Positions 1 through 8,083 of a stretch of 44,730 bases of DNA are shown in pieces. A model generated the notes under the pieces. It saw nothing but the letters and a program-made list of their open reading frames with translations. It did no database searches and was not told the origin of the DNA. Source of the stretch: Oscillospiraceae bacterium (GTDB lineage Bacteria; Bacillota; Clostridia; Oscillospirales; Oscillospiraceae); NCBI GenBank assembly GCA_017512485.1, contig JAFWGE010000028.1, positions 1 to 44,730 on the forward strand, in the 5' to 3' direction. Both the position numbers and the translations under genes were made by a program. Position 1 is the first letter of the stretch; each line of letters opens with the position of its first letter.

Positions 1-305
1 GACGGTACGTCGCTAAAGCATATCAGCTCTATGGACATGCCTTCCTGCAGCTTCTTTGGCTTCGCTTGATATTCCTCCATGCTTACGATAATGATGTTCG
101 GTATATCCTTTGTTTCTTCCGATTCTGAGGTGTCCGTTCCCGTTCTCTCTGTTTCGGAACCTCCGGACTGACCGGAACTGTCGCTCTGTTCGGGCTTTTG
201 TCCGGAGTCTTTGTTTTCGCTCCCCTGATCCTTTGCGCATGCCGCCAGACCCAGCAGCATGAACAGGGCCAGGAGAACACAAACCGCTGCACGCATTCTT
301 TTCAT
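1..305 (-). CDS. Putative lipoprotein, 3' end outside window
   Basis: The first 101 residues are visible and the reading frame runs off the left edge without a stop. The N-terminus is a lipoprotein signal: MKR, a hydrophobic stretch, then the lipobox L-A-A-C with Cys23 as the predicted lipidated residue. A long Ser/Gly/Glu/Thr-rich linker follows (about residues 25-65), as is usual for membrane-tethered lipoproteins of Gram-positive bacteria. A more ordered segment then begins (around DIPNIIIVSMEEY). The start is supported by an AAAAAAGGAGG ribosome binding site 7 nt upstream. The visible part is too short to name a family; a solute-binding or peptidyl-prolyl-type lipoprotein are both possible. 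Confidence 0.75.
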   Translation of the reverse strand, partial: MKRMRAAVCVLLALFMLLGLAACAKDQGSENKDSGQKPEQSDSSGQSGGSETERTGTDTSESEETKDIPNIIIVSMEEYQAKPKKLQEGMSIELICFSDVP

Positions 306-616
306 TTTGTTGCCTCCTTTTTTATTTTATGTGTTTTTGTGCTTTGCGAATAATTTATAAACAGTTTTATGCCAGCCGTCTATAATTCCAATTTCTTAAA
401 TAGTATTTAATCGCTATTTGTCTATTTTGCCAATACTCATTGTGCTTCAATATGCCGTATCGTCCTTATAATCTTGATCATTTGTCATTATCGCCGGTGC
501 GCTCTCAGAAGCCCGTATCAGTACAGATATAAAGGCGCCGCCTCATAGCAGCACCCGGCTGCAATGAAGCGGCGCATTTGATCATACTCCAAGGTCGTAT
601 AATAAACAGTGTATGG
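306..616. other. Intergenic region, 311 bp, AT-rich
   Basis: No coding sequence seen. The right part holds the terminator of the macrodomain gene (535-575). The AT-rich left part should hold the promoter of the lipoprotein gene. A weak candidate reads TTGGAA-N16-TAAAAC on the minus strand near 365-395, but the match is modest. Confidence 0.4.
528..575 (-). terminator. Terminator after the macrodomain gene
   Basis: A 12-bp stem (GCGCCGCCTCAT at 535-546 with ATGAAGCGGCGC at 564-575, one G-T pair) is followed on the minus strand by a T-rich tail. It lies about 40 nt beyond the stop of the macrodomain gene and probably ends the VWA/LRR/AAA/macro transcript. Confidence 0.6.
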
Positions 617-1402
617 TCAGGGTATATATTCATTCAATAGGTTTTGATATATGGCCAGGTCTGTATCCTTGAACACATTGAAAATGACTTTCATACCGCT
701 GCCGGTCTCCCGAAGCCAATCCCCAACGGTTTTTATCGCGATCTCCGCCGCTCTCCGGTTTGGGAACATGAATACGCCGGTGGAAATACAGCAGAAAGCG
801 ACGCTCTCAAGGCCGTTCCCGGCAGCGAGTTCCAGACAGGAGGAGTAACATGAAGCCAGGAGCCGTTCATGTTCTTCCATGAGCCTCCCATGAACGATGG
901 GGCCGACCGTATGAAGGACGTATTGAGCCGGAAGATTATATGCCGGTGTGATCTTTGCCCGACCTGTTGGCTCTTCATATCCCTGGGCTTCCATGATCTG
1001 TGCGCATTTCAGTCTAAGCTGTACCCCGGCATATGTGTGGATACAGTTATCTATACATGCATGGAGCGGTCTGAAGCAGCCCAACATCCGTGAGTTGGCG
1101 GCATTGACTATAGCGCCGCACTCCAGCGTGGTAATATCCCCCTTCCACAGGTACAGGCTCCCGTGGGCCCGGGAGAGATCCTCCAATCGCGTTATGCCTT
1201 TTTCCGATATGGCCCGGCGCAGATACGCATCCTGCACAGAAAGGAATTCTTCGCTGACCGGCCGGGGAGGCCGCACGTTCATAAGGCTGCGAAGCAGATC
1301 CTTCTGTCCCGCCGCGTCTTTGGGTACCTCGATTTGTCTGTACCGCGGTTCTTCCTTCAGAAGTTCACGTATAAGGTATTCCCGCCGTTTGTCCTGTTCC
1401 AT
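617..1402 (-). CDS. Zinc-dependent macrodomain protein-ADP-ribose hydrolase
   Basis: This 261-residue protein has an N-terminal helical extension (about 1-80) and a macrodomain (about 80-255). The ADP-ribose fold is marked by WKGDIT (87-91), IVNAAN (98-103) and the phosphate-loop motif STGVFMFP (207-214). The insert GCF-RPLHACIDNCIH (108-122) carries the Cys109, His114 and Cys116 set that binds zinc in the Zn-macro (SpyMacroD-like) class, which removes ADP-ribose from proteins. It starts 73 nt beyond the AAA gene with a GGGAGGAG site 6 nt upstream and appears to be last in the operon. Characterised Zn-macros often sit with a SirTM sirtuin and lipoylation genes. None is visible here, so its partner may be host ADP-ribosylation, NAD metabolism or the upstream operon. 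The family call is firm; the substrate is not known. Confidence 0.88.
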   Translation of the reverse strand: MEQDKRREYLIRELLKEEPRYRQIEVPKDAAGQKDLLRSLMNVRPPRPVSEEFLSVQDAYLRRAISEKGITRLEDLSRAHGSLYLWKGDITTLECGAIVNAANSRMLGCFRPLHACIDNCIHTYAGVQLRLKCAQIMEAQGYEEPTGRAKITPAYNLPAQYVLHTVGPIVHGRLMEEHERLLASCYSSCLELAAGNGLESVAFCCISTGVFMFPNRRAAEIAIKTVGDWLRETGSGMKVIFNVFKDTDLAIYQNLLNEYIP

Positions 1403-1475
1403 ATGTCTCCTCCCGAGGCACGTACCTCGCCGTTCCGGGCGCTATTCAGAACCCCGTGAACGAACCCTGATCGGG

Positions 1476-2996
1476 TCAAAGCTCCATCTCGTCAAGTTTC
1501 GCCATCTCAGTGATAATATCCTTCTGCCGTTCATAGAACAGCAGTTCCTTATTGTGAGCAAAATACTCCTTGCAGCCGTAATGGGAGATGAACCGCGCCC
1601 CATATATGCTTATGGTCAGCTCGGTTACCAGGATGAGCAGCTCCTGTCCCTCCGGGAACACGTCCTCTGCAAACCTGAACAGGTTGGACAGTTTCCTTCC
1701 GGCTTCCTCCGCCTGCTTTTTCAGTTCCTTGGTGCGCCTGTCATAATCCGCCTTCAGATGTTTGAATGCCGCGTTGCCCCCCTCCGGCCGTTTCTTCAGC
1801 AGCGCAGCCCGTTCCTCCTCCAGAAACGATACGGCGCGGTTAATGGCGGACTGCCTGTCCGGGGTCAGGTTGGACGCCTGCCTGCCGTTTACAAGCTCCC
1901 TGCGGGCTGAGTCTATATGACTTTGCAGCACTTCAGCGGCTTCTGCGCCCGGCTTTACAAGTTCCATACGTACGGTCTTCAGCATTGACAGCAGTTCAGC
2001 TATGGCACCTTCCTCCTGGCATACAGCCCTCAGGTGCTCCCCTGCACCGTCCAGCAGCAGCCCCAGCAGGCTCAGCCGCTCATCAAATTTCGCTTTTTCG
2101 GCCCTCTCCCGTATCTGCTCGTCGGCATTCCCGTCCAAAATGCGGTCCACCTGGTAGTCCGACCGGTACTTGTTGAACAGGTCGTAGTACACGGCAAAAT
2201 CCTTGGCTATATTTTTGTTCTGGACGTACTGCAGGATCATGTTCTCATCTACCTGGTCGCCGTTCTCCTCACATATACGCATCATCTCCGAGAGATCCGA
2301 CCAGCCCCTGGCAGTGACGAAAGTCTTCCCCTCCGTGCTGCTCTCTATCCTGTAGAAATCCGATTTCCTTATATCCAGATATGTAAGAATGGCGGGGTGG
2401 GTACTGCGGGCATAGGCGTACTCTTTCCATACCTCGTAGTCCGGTTCCACGTCTATGCGCTTGAGTCGGTCCCAGGTAACGATGTCGAACTCCCTCACAG
2501 AACTGTTGTACTCCGGGGGATTTCCAGCCGTGACCACTATCCATCCGTCAGGCACCCGGTGGCGCCCAAAAATCTTGAACTGCAGGAACTGCAGCATGGA
2601 AGGTGCAAGAGTCTCAGAGACGCAGTTCACTTCGTCAAGAAAAAGAATGCCCTCCCTGAGGCCGGTTTTCTCCATCATATCGTATACACTGGCGATGATC
2701 TCCGACATTGTGTACTCGCTTACAGCGTACTCCCGCCCACCGTAGGTCTTATGCTCTATGAACGGGAGGCCCAGCGCCGACTGTCGAGTATGGTGGGTCA
2801 TGGAATAACTCACCAGGCCTACGCCCAGTTCCTGGGCTATCTGTTCCATTATGGCGGTCTTGCCGATGCCCGGCGGTCCCATCAAAAAAATGGGTCTTTG
2901 CTTCTCGATGGGGATACGGTAACCCCCGAACATGTCCTTGCTGAAGTACGCCCGCATGGCGATTTTGATCTGTTCCCGTGCCTGTTTTATGTTCAT
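1476..2996 (-). CDS. MoxR-type AAA+ ATPase
   Basis: A 506-residue AAA+ ATPase of the MoxR/AAA_5 type. Walker A is GPPGIGKT (40-47), Walker B is ILFLDEV (about 117-123) and sensor 1 lies in TAGNPP (157-161). A long C-terminal part (about 260-506) is mainly helical and charged, longer than in minimal MoxR proteins. MoxR ATPases usually act as chaperone-like remodelling machines with a VWA partner, and a VWA gene lies two genes upstream in the same operon. The ATG at 2996 is chosen over a longer frame because AAAGGAGAAG lies just upstream and homology to AAA proteins starts soon after it. All ATPase motifs look intact. The substrate or client is not predictable. Confidence 0.88.
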   Translation of the reverse strand: MNIKQAREQIKIAMRAYFSKDMFGGYRIPIEKQRPIFLMGPPGIGKTAIMEQIAQELGVGLVSYSMTHHTRQSALGLPFIEHKTYGGREYAVSEYTMSEIIASVYDMMEKTGLREGILFLDEVNCVSETLAPSMLQFLQFKIFGRHRVPDGWIVVTAGNPPEYNSSVREFDIVTWDRLKRIDVEPDYEVWKEYAYARSTHPAILTYLDIRKSDFYRIESSTEGKTFVTARGWSDLSEMMRICEENGDQVDENMILQYVQNKNIAKDFAVYYDLFNKYRSDYQVDRILDGNADEQIRERAEKAKFDERLSLLGLLLDGAGEHLRAVCQEEGAIAELLSMLKTVRMELVKPGAEAAEVLQSHIDSARRELVNGRQASNLTPDRQSAINRAVSFLEEERAALLKKRPEGGNAAFKHLKADYDRRTKELKKQAEEAGRKLSNLFRFAEDVFPEGQELLILVTELTISIYGARFISHYGCKEYFAHNKELLFYERQKDIITEMAKLDEMEL

Positions 2997-3075
2997 GTCT
3001 TCTCCTTTGATCTTCTTACGATCTACCGGTTTTAGTGTCCCGCCCGGGCGGTTACCCTGGCAGGCCGTCTGCATC

Positions 3076-5286
3076 TCATTCGGCTTCAAATGAAATTCCG
3101 TTATTCCTCGCGTACTCCTCTGCAAAAGACCCGGCGGGAGCGCGCACTGTCACACCGGGACAGTTTACAAAAGCCCCGTCCTCTATAGCCGTTACGGACC
3201 CAGGTATGGTCACGCTTTTCAAGCAAACCGCACGTGAAAAGGCGTCGGACGGTATGGTCCTGACCCAAGCGGGGATCTCAACGCTCTCCGCGTCCGGATA
3301 AAAACGTCCCACCATACGGTTAAATTCCTCTTCGCCTATTACCGGCACTCCCAGTTCCAGCGCTTTCCGGTTCTTTTCCGAAGACGCTGTAACGTCATTT
3401 GTCACCAGATAATCGGTGTTCATCGTGACTTTCCCGCCCAGTTTTGCGCCATGGAGTTCCAAATGCGATCTCAGTTTATCTCTGGAACGCCAATCTCTGA
3501 GCCGCCCCGCGGTAACAAATCTGAGACCGGAGATGTTCCCGTCTGCCTCCCGGTTGGCGGCTCGTTCCGCCCGCCTGTCGGCGTAATCCCACACGCGCTG
3601 CTCCTTACGTTCCCGAGCCGACCAGATGGCGTCGAAGCCGAGTTTATTCTGGTAATTCAGTATTAACGCCGTCAGTTCTGGTTCGTCGCGCCTCTCCGCT
3701 TCACTTTCATAAATATCAAAATCTTTTGCTTTTATCAGCATATGGTCACACATAAACCGGAGCATTTCCGGGATATCGAATGCCTGCCCGCATAGCTTTG
3801 AAGCATTGCGCGCCAGATAGGACATCTGCACCAAAGACGTTTCCGAGGTCAGGTCATCTTCGGGCTCCAGCGCGAATCCTATGGCGCTGGCCCGTCGAAG
3901 CGTCCCTGGCACAAGGGACGGGTTATCGGTAAATATTGCCCTGACGGTACAGCGTTTTACAGCCCTGTTGAGACCTGGGAACCAGTTTTTGATCCGTATA
4001 GTGAGGACCGCCCGGGAAAACGCGTTGTCAGAGACCGCGCGAACGCTCTCCGGCACAGTGATACACAGTTCGCCCGGGCAATCACTGAACGCCCCTCCGG
4101 CAATAACTGTAACATCCCCGGGGATAACCGCGTTCCCGTCCTGTCCGTAATAGCCGTACAGGGTGCCCTTCCTGATCACAAAACCGTTCCCATCCGCAAG
4201 CCCCCTGCAGCCAGAGAACGCACTGTCCCCTATATCTGATATACCCTCGGGCAGGGCGATGCTCTGCAGGCTGCCGCATCCGCGGAAAGCGCTTTTCCCG
4301 ATCGCGGTCACGCTGTTCGGCAGGGCAGCGTTCTCAAGTCCGCCGCAGTCCAGAAACGCGCTGTCCCCTATGGCGGTCAAGCCATCAGGCAGGTTGACGC
4401 TCCTCAGGTCCCTGCAGCCGGAGAAAGTCCATGCCTCTATAGCGGTCACGCCCCGGGGTACAGTGATGTTCCGCAGGCCCCTGCAGCCACGGAAAGCGCT
4501 GTCACCGATGTTTTCCACGGTATCTGGCAGGTCGATCCGGGTCAGGTTTCTGCAGCCTTTGAACGCACTGTCGCCTATGCTTGTCACACTTTCAGGCAGC
4601 TTGACACTGTACAAGCTGGCGCAGTCCTGGAACGTGCTGCCTCCGATAACAGTCACACCTCCCGGAAGCGTAACGGCCGACAGGCTGCCGCATCCGTAAA
4701 AAGCCCATCCGCCTATGCCGGTCAGACCTTCGGGCAGGCTGACGTTCTGCAGGTTCCTGCAGCCCTGGAAAGCGCCGTACCCTATGCTTGTCACAGTGTC
4801 CGGCAGTGTTACGCTCTTAAGTTCGGTGCATTGGTAAAATGCGCCGCCTCCGATATATCTCACGCCTTCCGGCACCGCGGCGTCCCCGGAGTGTCCGTAA
4901 TAGTCATAAAGCACTCCGCCCACAGTCACGAAACCCTCCGCATCCGCCAGGGACCTGCAATCTGAAAACGCATAGTCTCCGATATCGGTTACGGTATCCG
5001 GCAGGTTCACCTTCTGAAGGCTGCCACATGCCTCGAAAGCCCATTCCCCGATGCTGGTCAAACCCTCAGGCAGATTGATACTCTGCAGGTCGCCGCAGCC
5101 GGAGAACGCGTATTTGCCGATACGGGTTACACCGTCGGGCAAGGTAACGCTCAGCAGGTCGGCACAGTCCAGGAACGCGCTGTCCCCTATGATGTTCACA
5201 CTGTCCGGCACCGTGACCTCCCCGCCAGGGCCCTTATACCTTTTCAATACGCCTTTTCTTATAACGAAATCCTTACAGCTGCTCAT
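3076..5286 (-). CDS. BspA-type leucine-rich-repeat protein with BRCT domain
   Basis: 736 residues without signal peptide, so probably cytoplasmic. Residues about 10-430 contain about 16 LRR_5 (BspA-type) units of roughly 23 residues with the pattern LP-x-x-V-x-x-I-G-x-x-A-F-x-x-C. Three cap-like segments (FVIRKGVLKRYKG and variants) split the array into blocks. A helical middle region (about 430-580) follows. A BRCT domain at about 582-658 shows GLRFVTAGRL, GAKLGGKV, DYLVTND and the ALELGVPVIGEEEF tail, as in NAD-dependent DNA ligases. Two more LRR units close the protein. The ATG at 5286 has GGAG 8 nt upstream and lies 14 nt after the VWA gene. LRR arrays bind proteins, and BRCT modules bind DNA ends, phosphopeptides or proteins. 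The operon role as a recognition subunit is inference. Confidence 0.85.
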   Translation of the reverse strand: MSSCKDFVIRKGVLKRYKGPGGEVTVPDSVNIIGDSAFLDCADLLSVTLPDGVTRIGKYAFSGCGDLQSINLPEGLTSIGEWAFEACGSLQKVNLPDTVTDIGDYAFSDCRSLADAEGFVTVGGVLYDYYGHSGDAAVPEGVRYIGGGAFYQCTELKSVTLPDTVTSIGYGAFQGCRNLQNVSLPEGLTGIGGWAFYGCGSLSAVTLPGGVTVIGGSTFQDCASLYSVKLPESVTSIGDSAFKGCRNLTRIDLPDTVENIGDSAFRGCRGLRNITVPRGVTAIEAWTFSGCRDLRSVNLPDGLTAIGDSAFLDCGGLENAALPNSVTAIGKSAFRGCGSLQSIALPEGISDIGDSAFSGCRGLADGNGFVIRKGTLYGYYGQDGNAVIPGDVTVIAGGAFSDCPGELCITVPESVRAVSDNAFSRAVLTIRIKNWFPGLNRAVKRCTVRAIFTDNPSLVPGTLRRASAIGFALEPEDDLTSETSLVQMSYLARNASKLCGQAFDIPEMLRFMCDHMLIKAKDFDIYESEAERRDEPELTALILNYQNKLGFDAIWSARERKEQRVWDYADRRAERAANREADGNISGLRFVTAGRLRDWRSRDKLRSHLELHGAKLGGKVTMNTDYLVTNDVTASSEKNRKALELGVPVIGEEEFNRMVGRFYPDAESVEIPAWVRTIPSDAFSRAVCLKSVTIPGSVTAIEDGAFVNCPGVTVRAPAGSFAEEYARNNGISFEAE

Positions 5287-5300
5287 GATATTTCTCCGAA

Positions 5301-6704
5301 TTAAATCTCGTCTTTCCGCAAAATCAGCTTCATAGCCCACGGGGGCACGTCGTAATTATTGTTCTCTTCGTCAAGGAACACGAAAGCTGTCTCATACCCC
5401 GGCATATTCACCGGGAATGTCCCGAAACCGTCAGTAAAATATATAAGCCCTTTCAGATTTGTGAACTCTTTCTTCTCCACCAGGCTGTCCACATAGTCGA
5501 ATACGGGTCTGAAATCCGTGCCTCCCAAGCCGTGGATCTCCATGGTCTTCATGTATTCGTCAAATTCCTCCTGGGAAGTGACCCTTGCGTCCTCCTGTAC
5601 CGCGGCGTCGCACTGTATTATATGCAGGTTGATCTTCGAGAAGAAGCTCTCCGTACTCTTAAGGATGTTCCAGGTCTTCTGGATGAACTTCTGCACCGTC
5701 TCCCCCGACACCGAACCGGAAGTGTCTATGGCAATGACAAACTCCCGGATGCGTCTGGACTCTCTGTACTCCAGCTGTTCCACCAGCGGCATGTTCCCAT
5801 AGAGCTGCAGGCCATACGTATAGAAAATGTAATCGAACTCGTCGTCGCTTACGCGCATCACTTCGCCCATCACCGAGAAGCGCCGCAGGAATGACGTGTA
5901 GTCGTATCTCTCCCGGTTGACCTCCCGCAGGTTCTGCAGCAGGGCCTGGGGGTCGCTGCCATGGTTTTTGGAAAACGTCTCGATATCCATCTGTATGCGC
6001 TCAGATATACTCTTCCAGTCTTCTTCAGAGAGGCTCCTCCAATCGGCCGCGTCGTCCGATCCGCTGTCGGCGTCTTCCCCATCGCCACCGTCCCGGTCGC
6101 TCCCGTCACCCCGTAGGCCTTCGCCGTTACCGCTCTCATCCACCGGGATAAGGGCCGCTCTCTCGCTGTCCGTCATATACCAGATGCCGTGGTCGTCCGC
6201 GCGGAACATTTTTTGCAAGGCGTCCACCTCTTCCGGAAGCGTCTCACTGCCGAGAAAATACCTGTACAGCTTTTCAGCCGTTAGCTGTCCCGCCTTCTCC
6301 TTCAGTTTCCCGAAGACCGATTGGCGATCCGCCTCCCTTCCGTTGGACGTGCACGAAAGGCCGAGAATATCGATGGTGTACTCCGCGGCTATGTCACAAG
6401 CCAGGTCCCACGCAGTCAGCTCCACGTCCGTGTTAACGAACATGTGTCTGTATATACAGTGCAGTACGACGTGAAGGTACTCCCTCACGGGGATGGTGTT
6501 GTTCGACCTGAAACCGTTAAGAACGTGCCAGGGATCATAAGCCAGGTACCGTCCGTCGGTGGCAATACGCACGGCGTCCGTCTCGATCGGTTCCAGACGG
6601 TTAAGGGCGGCGTCCAGGAACCGCAGCCTTACAAGCAACGTATTCCTTGCCAGCTTAAGCACCTCCCGTGCCAGTGAGGAAACGCGTATCTTTTTCTCAT
6701 CCAA
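5301..6704 (-). CDS. DUF2201-type putative metallopeptidase with VWA-like domain
   Basis: 467 residues. The N-terminal part (about 15-190) resembles the DUF2201 N-terminal putative metallopeptidase domain, with HVVLHCIYRH at 78-87 and a following helix with DLACDIA. A low-complexity Gly/Asp/Ser linker (about 190-225) leads to a VWA-like domain. Its MIDAS is complete: DTSGS (from Asp327), the Thr of GGTDF and the Asp of YFTDGFG. MIDAS metal sites bind partner proteins. VWA proteins encoded beside MoxR ATPases are thought to be adaptors or co-factors of the ATPase. An in-frame stop lies immediately upstream and the first usable codon is TTG at 6704; no ATG occurs for about 85 codons. It is the first gene of the operon, about 63 nt after the predicted transcription start. 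Confidence 0.82.
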   Translation of the reverse strand: MDEKKIRVSSLAREVLKLARNTLLVRLRFLDAALNRLEPIETDAVRIATDGRYLAYDPWHVLNGFRSNNTIPVREYLHVVLHCIYRHMFVNTDVELTAWDLACDIAAEYTIDILGLSCTSNGREADRQSVFGKLKEKAGQLTAEKLYRYFLGSETLPEEVDALQKMFRADDHGIWYMTDSERAALIPVDESGNGEGLRGDGSDRDGGDGEDADSGSDDAADWRSLSEEDWKSISERIQMDIETFSKNHGSDPQALLQNLREVNRERYDYTSFLRRFSVMGEVMRVSDDEFDYIFYTYGLQLYGNMPLVEQLEYRESRRIREFVIAIDTSGSVSGETVQKFIQKTWNILKSTESFFSKINLHIIQCDAAVQEDARVTSQEEFDEYMKTMEIHGLGGTDFRPVFDYVDSLVEKKEFTNLKGLIYFTDGFGTFPVNMPGYETAFVFLDEENNNYDVPPWAMKLILRKDEI

Positions 6705-6773
6705 GATTTATCACATCCGACGTCCAGTATATGTAAGTGCCCGAAGAATAAGTGTTCAAAATATAACAATTTT

Positions 6774-6802
6774 ATTATACGGGTTTTTCCCGGATATTTC
6801 AA
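6774..6802 (-). promoter_or_regulatory. Strong sigma-A promoter of the VWA/LRR/AAA/macro operon
   Basis: TTGAAA (6797-6802), a 17-nt spacer and TATAAT (6774-6779) on the minus strand. It points to the TTG start at 6704 with a leader of about 60 nt. A GGG-TTTTT-CCC mini-hairpin lies in the spacer. Confidence 0.75.
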
Positions 6803-6876
6803 CATAAACAGCATTTCGCCAATCGACTCTCCATTTAGCCCAGCTCTCATACGGATGTTTTTTGAAACCAGATATT

Positions 6877-6910
6877 GGTGCAGTCAGAAATTAATCTGAC
6901 TGCACCTTTT
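6877..6910 (+). terminator. Orphan hairpin with U tract
   Basis: A perfect 11-bp stem (GGTGCAGTCAG with CTGACTGCACC, 8-nt loop) followed by TTTTCCTTTT on the plus strand has the form of an intrinsic terminator. No plus-strand gene ends just before it. It may end a short unannotated RNA or be a leftover of a decayed gene. Confidence 0.5.
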
Positions 6911-7085
6911 CCTTTTGTTAAGCGGATTGTTTTTCCGGATCTCAAAGATCATTTTGTTCAGTTCCTCTTCCGTCGGCAGATCGATCATTCCGACAGCGGT
7001 AAAATAGATATCTCGGGTATTTCTTTATACCTTCAACAATGCTGTGTAGTTGTGCAGCTGATCTATCCTTATGCGCGCTGGGCAT
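6890..7085 (-). pseudogene. Possible frameshifted remnant of a small gene
   Basis: On the minus strand an ATG at 7085 preceded by AAGGAAGGGGG opens a 47-codon frame (MPSAHKDRSAAQ...). About 25 codons in, a second frame takes over with protein-like sequence (YFTAVGMIDLPTEEELNK) and continues to a stop inside the hairpin at 6890. The two parts would join by one shift near 7015. No family is recognised. It could also be chance open reading in non-coding DNA. Confidence 0.25.
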
Positions 7086-7119
7086 TCCCCCTTCCTTCTT
7101 TATCAGATTTTTATTTTAT

Positions 7120-7148
7120 TTGACAATCCGCCCTGTGAGAAATATAAT
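7120..7148 (+). promoter_or_regulatory. Consensus sigma-A promoter of the DUF937 gene
   Basis: TTGACA (7120-7125), a 17-nt spacer and TATAAT (7143-7148), both hexamers perfect. The DUF937 start lies about 60 nt after the predicted transcription start. Confidence 0.85.
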
Positions 7149-7216
7149 TTTATTGTTAACGAAGCCGATGTGCGGACACATTTTCATGTTTCATAACACA
7201 TAAAGGAGATACAGCC

Positions 7217-7786
7217 ATGGATCTTAACGCGTTGATGGGCACCATTTTCAGCGGAGAAAGCATTTCCGGCGTGAGCGAGCTCACCGGAGCTTCCGACAGC
7301 GACATAAAGAACGTCCTCAGTTCCGCCCTTCCCGCCATCCTCAGTGGGGCACAAGGCCAGGCGGATAACGAGGAGACAGTCTCAGGCTTCGCAGGGGCGC
7401 TGGCCGACCATGCCGGCGCGGACACCAGCGACCTGGCCTCTTTCCTTCACGGCGTGGACCTTGAGGACGGCGGCAAGATACTGGGCCATCTTCTGGGTTC
7501 ATCCAAGGAGGCGACCGCCCAGGCGGCAGCGGAGAAAGCCGGTCTCGGCTCCGGTCAGAGCATGAACATCCTCTCAGCGGTAGCCCCCCTGCTTATGAGC
7601 CTTCTGGGCCAGCAGACACAGCAGAGCATCCCCGTACAGGAGGATCAGCCCCAGCAGGGCGGCTTCCAGGCCCTCACCGGCGCCTCTCAGGGTGGCGGCT
7701 CCTTGCTCAGTGGGCTGTTCGGCAGTCTCCTGGGCGGCGGCGACACCGGCAGCCTCATCTCTTCCCTGCTTGGTGGGCTGCAGTAA
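7217..7786 (+). CDS. DUF937 family protein
   Basis: A 189-residue protein of the DUF937 family, typical of cytosolic bacterial proteins of unknown function. It starts MDLNALMGTIF and has Ala/Ser/Gly-rich amphipathic helices, a repeated pattern LxxLLGxxxx and a Gly/Leu-rich C-terminus (LLSGLFGSLLGGGD) after a Gln-rich linker at about 135-155. No signal peptide or catalytic motif is visible. The start is supported by AAAGGAG 9 nt upstream. It is a single-gene unit with its own consensus promoter and terminator, suggesting strong, independent expression. GC content is higher than in the AT-rich upstream DNA. Function unknown. Confidence 0.8.
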   Translation: MDLNALMGTIFSGESISGVSELTGASDSDIKNVLSSALPAILSGAQGQADNEETVSGFAGALADHAGADTSDLASFLHGVDLEDGGKILGHLLGSSKEATAQAAAEKAGLGSGQSMNILSAVAPLLMSLLGQQTQQSIPVQEDQPQQGGFQALTGASQGGGSLLSGLFGSLLGGGDTGSLISSLLGGLQ

Positions 7787-7809
7787 CAGGATAATATCGG
7801 GCATACACG

Positions 7810-7843
7810 AGGCCCGGCGTCCATATCGGGCGCCGGGCCTTTG
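7810..7843 (+). terminator. Terminator of the DUF937 gene
   Basis: A 10-bp stem (AGGCCCGGCG with CGCCGGGCCT) with an 11-nt loop, followed by a short TTT, 24 nt after the stop codon. Confidence 0.7.
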
Positions 7844-7954
7844 ATGTGATCTGATGGGGCGGTAATGGATTTCTTTTTTTGGTTACTCCTCCCCCGCTCT
7901 TCTTAGTTGCCATCCGAGCGCAGCGAAGTATCCTTATTTGCCTGCAATAACAGC

Positions 7955-8006
7955 ATAAAAAGACGGTCAGGAAGGATCTGGCCGGCCCGCACCCGGCCGT
8001 CTTCTT
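7955..8006 (-). terminator. Terminator of the amino-acid ABC transporter operon
   Basis: On the minus strand, AGACGGC...ACCGTCTTTTT forms a stem with a branched GC-rich interior and a T tract, about 80 nt after the stop of the ATPase gene. Confidence 0.6.
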
Positions 8007-8083
8007 ACGGGCAAGACCTGCCTGTCTGCTTCTATTGATTTAAAAACATTAGATGGTCCCCGCAATGGCACTTTTGACGCAGT

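Noticed and set aside
948..1910. Plus-strand open frame of 320 codons
   Set aside because: Antisense to the macrodomain and AAA genes, which have clear family motifs and ribosome sites; low-complexity Arg/Ser composition of a shadow frame.
2034..3035. Plus-strand open frame of 333 codons
   Set aside because: Antisense to the AAA ATPase gene; no ribosome site or recognisable domain.
3880..5230. CRISPR-like tandem repeats
   Set aside because: The repeats are coding LRR units of 69 bp with diverged bases, not identical repeats with unique spacers.
6875..7123. Plus-strand open frame of 82 codons
   Set aside because: It starts at the terminator-like hairpin and ends in the DUF937 promoter; no ribosome site. 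The minus strand of the same DNA looks slightly more protein-like.
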